DNA from: Chloroflexota bacterium
Lineage (GTDB): Bacteria > Chloroflexota > Dehalococcoidia > SHYB01 > JACPQI01
Assembly: GCA_016190545.1 (NCBI GenBank)
Contig: JACPQI010000005.1
Coordinates: forward strand, 1-6,675
Direction: 5' to 3'
Length of the DNA stretch: 6,675 nt
Numbering within the stretch: position 1 is the stretch's first letter; each line of letters opens with the position of its first letter. This document shows, piece by piece, positions 6,008 to 6,675 of this stretch. Under the pieces are notes generated by a model. That model saw only the letters and a list, made by a program, of their open reading frames with translations, searched no databases and was not told where the DNA came from. A program made the position numbers and the translations under genes.

Positions 6008-6550
6008 CTATTCAACCAGGTACTTAAGCACCTGCGGGAACGCTTCTTCAGCCAGCTTTCGCAAGTGCTCCCTATCGTCTCCGTGTTTAGGAGTGGGTAT
6101 GACCACGATGCGGGCGGATGGCAGGCCCATCGCTTTCGCTTGGGTCCGCGCCGCCTTCTCGAAAGCGTCGTGGGCGATGGCGACCGTTGGGATGCCCTTG
6201 CGCTCCAGGTGGACCGTGTCGTGCATACAGCCCGACGTGCAGGAGCCCCATATCGCTGTGCCCACGACGGCTGCGTTCACCTTCGCCACCATCTCTTCGA
6301 CAATGGCGTCGGGTGCCGGCTTGGATGGGTTGGGCTTGATCCACATCTTCAGACCGGCTGGCTCGCAGTGCTCCTCGAACAGTTCTTGCAATCGGTCGAA
6401 CAGCACCTGCGACACACCGTCATCCAGGAAGCCGATGACCTTGCCGTCCAGAGTCTTGGCGCGGGCGCTCAGCACGTCCTTCGCCATCTCCAGGCGGCTC
6501 TTCCCTAACGGGTTCAACACGATAAGCCCTTGTCCCTGTGCCGTGCTCAT
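6008..6550 (-). CDS. UGSC-family (seleno)protein homologue with Trp at the Sec/Cys position
   Basis: This 180-aa cytoplasmic protein matches what I recall of the UGSC family, named after a Sec-Gly-Ser-Cys motif; function is uncharacterised and thought to be redox or thiol chemistry. Seen: an N-terminal VLNPLGKSRLEMAKDVL (11-27), KVIGFLDDGVSQVLFDRL (37-54), the motif region AVVGTAIWGSCTSGCMHD (94-111) with W101, C104 and C108, then RKGIPTVAIAHDAF (117-130), AMGLPSARIVVIPTP (140-154) and a helical tail. Family members have Sec (UGA) or Cys at position 101, while here the codon is TGG (6250-6248). The ATG at 6550 follows CGGAGG by 8 nt. The start is 27 bp after the upstream gene and the stop (TAG) is 36 bp before the lipoprotein start, all three in one reading frame, so an operon is likely. 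Family membership rests on memory of the motif context, not a search. Confidence 0.82.
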   Translation of the reverse strand: MSTAQGQGLIVLNPLGKSRLEMAKDVLSARAKTLDGKVIGFLDDGVSQVLFDRLQELFEEHCEPAGLKMWIKPNPSKPAPDAIVEEMVAKVNAAVVGTAIWGSCTSGCMHDTVHLERKGIPTVAIAHDAFEKAARTQAKAMGLPSARIVVIPTPKHGDDREHLRKLAEEAFPQVLKYLVE

Positions 6551-6577
6551 AGTTGTCGCCTCCGTTCTGTAGCTGTC

Positions 6578-6675
6578 CTATCGCCGCTTGATCTCTTTGG
6601 TCACTGCGAAGCCGCCGAAATCGCCCCAGCCAGGGCAGAAGGCGTTGAACATGTAGCGGCCACCCGCCACCAGGA
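6578..6675 (-). CDS. 3' end of an unidentified protein gene
   Basis: Only the last 31 codons and the TAG stop (6580-6578) are inside the window. The frame gives LVAGGRYMFNAFCPGWGDFG and then GFAVTKEIKRR, with codon use like the neighbours and a charged C-terminal tail. It is not recognised. The stop is 27 bp ahead of the UGSC-family start and in the same frame, so it is presumably the preceding gene of the same operon. The lone Cys in the FCPGWGD stretch may be worth comparing with the thiol motif of its neighbour. Confidence 0.7.
   Translation of the reverse strand, partial: LVAGGRYMFNAFCPGWGDFGGFAVTKEIKRR

Noticed and set aside
5724..6572. Long plus-strand open frame of 282 codons
   Set aside because: It lies antisense to the UGSC-family gene and the lipoprotein N-terminus, is Ser/Ala/Arg-rich without motifs, and runs through the gap between two well-supported genes.
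795..6580. Recoding of TAG as a sense codon
   Set aside because: Reading through the stops at 797, 1869 and 4294 gives non-coding-looking peptides, several TAGs merge with the next Shine-Dalgarno, and a lipoprotein signal peptide must start at its own ATG at 5971.
1..6675. CRISPR array, insertion sequence or phage genes
   Set aside because: No regularly spaced repeats, transposase motifs or terminal inverted repeats were seen, and every stretch over 300 bases is accounted for by ordinary genes.

Overview
The window looks like bacterial chromosome of high GC content. Gene content (an F420/flavin-type luciferase-like oxidoreductase, a MaoC-type hotdog pair, an EthD-like protein, a family-5 ABC solute-binding lipoprotein and a UGSC-family protein) and crisp AGGAGG ribosome binding sites suggest an uncultured Chloroflexota lineage such as SAR202/Dehalococcoidia. 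That taxonomic call is an inference from gene content, not from a marker gene. All protein genes lie on the minus strand and are read right to left. The only plus-strand gene is a tRNA.

Right block (about 6675 to 4292): the 3' end of an unidentified gene, then a UGSC-family (seleno)protein homologue with Trp where the family has Sec or Cys, then a long extracytoplasmic solute-binding lipoprotein (SBP_bac_5). Gaps are 27 and 36 bp and each complete gene has its own strong Shine-Dalgarno, so this is probably one operon. It ends at a strong hairpin (4156-4201) that also serves the convergent tRNA-Thr(CGU) at 4069-4143.

Left block (about 3931 to 1): after a candidate promoter comes a small conserved-looking hypothetical gene (3818-3441). 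Its amber stop is followed in frame by 42 codons that still look coding. Then come an EthD-like protein, a FAS1-like dehydratase (MaoC_dehydrat_N type) overlapping by ATGA with a second MaoC-like hotdog protein, a luciferase-like monooxygenase and the first 194 codons of an acyl-CoA carboxylase carboxyltransferase (beta) subunit. The EthD, hotdog and hotdog genes are tightly packed. The oxidoreductase probably also has its own extended -10 promoter, and the carboxylase gene is set off by 212 bp containing an inverted repeat.

Working picture (inference): the left block is a catabolic module acting on acyl-CoA intermediates by hydration/dehydration, flavin or F420 redox chemistry and carboxylation. 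The right block pairs uptake of a peptide-like or other small solute with a putative thiol/selenol-type enzyme. The points most worth checking are the WGSC motif, the missing catalytic His in both hotdog proteins, the coding-like tail behind an amber stop, and the dominance of TAG stops (7 of 8 visible gene ends).
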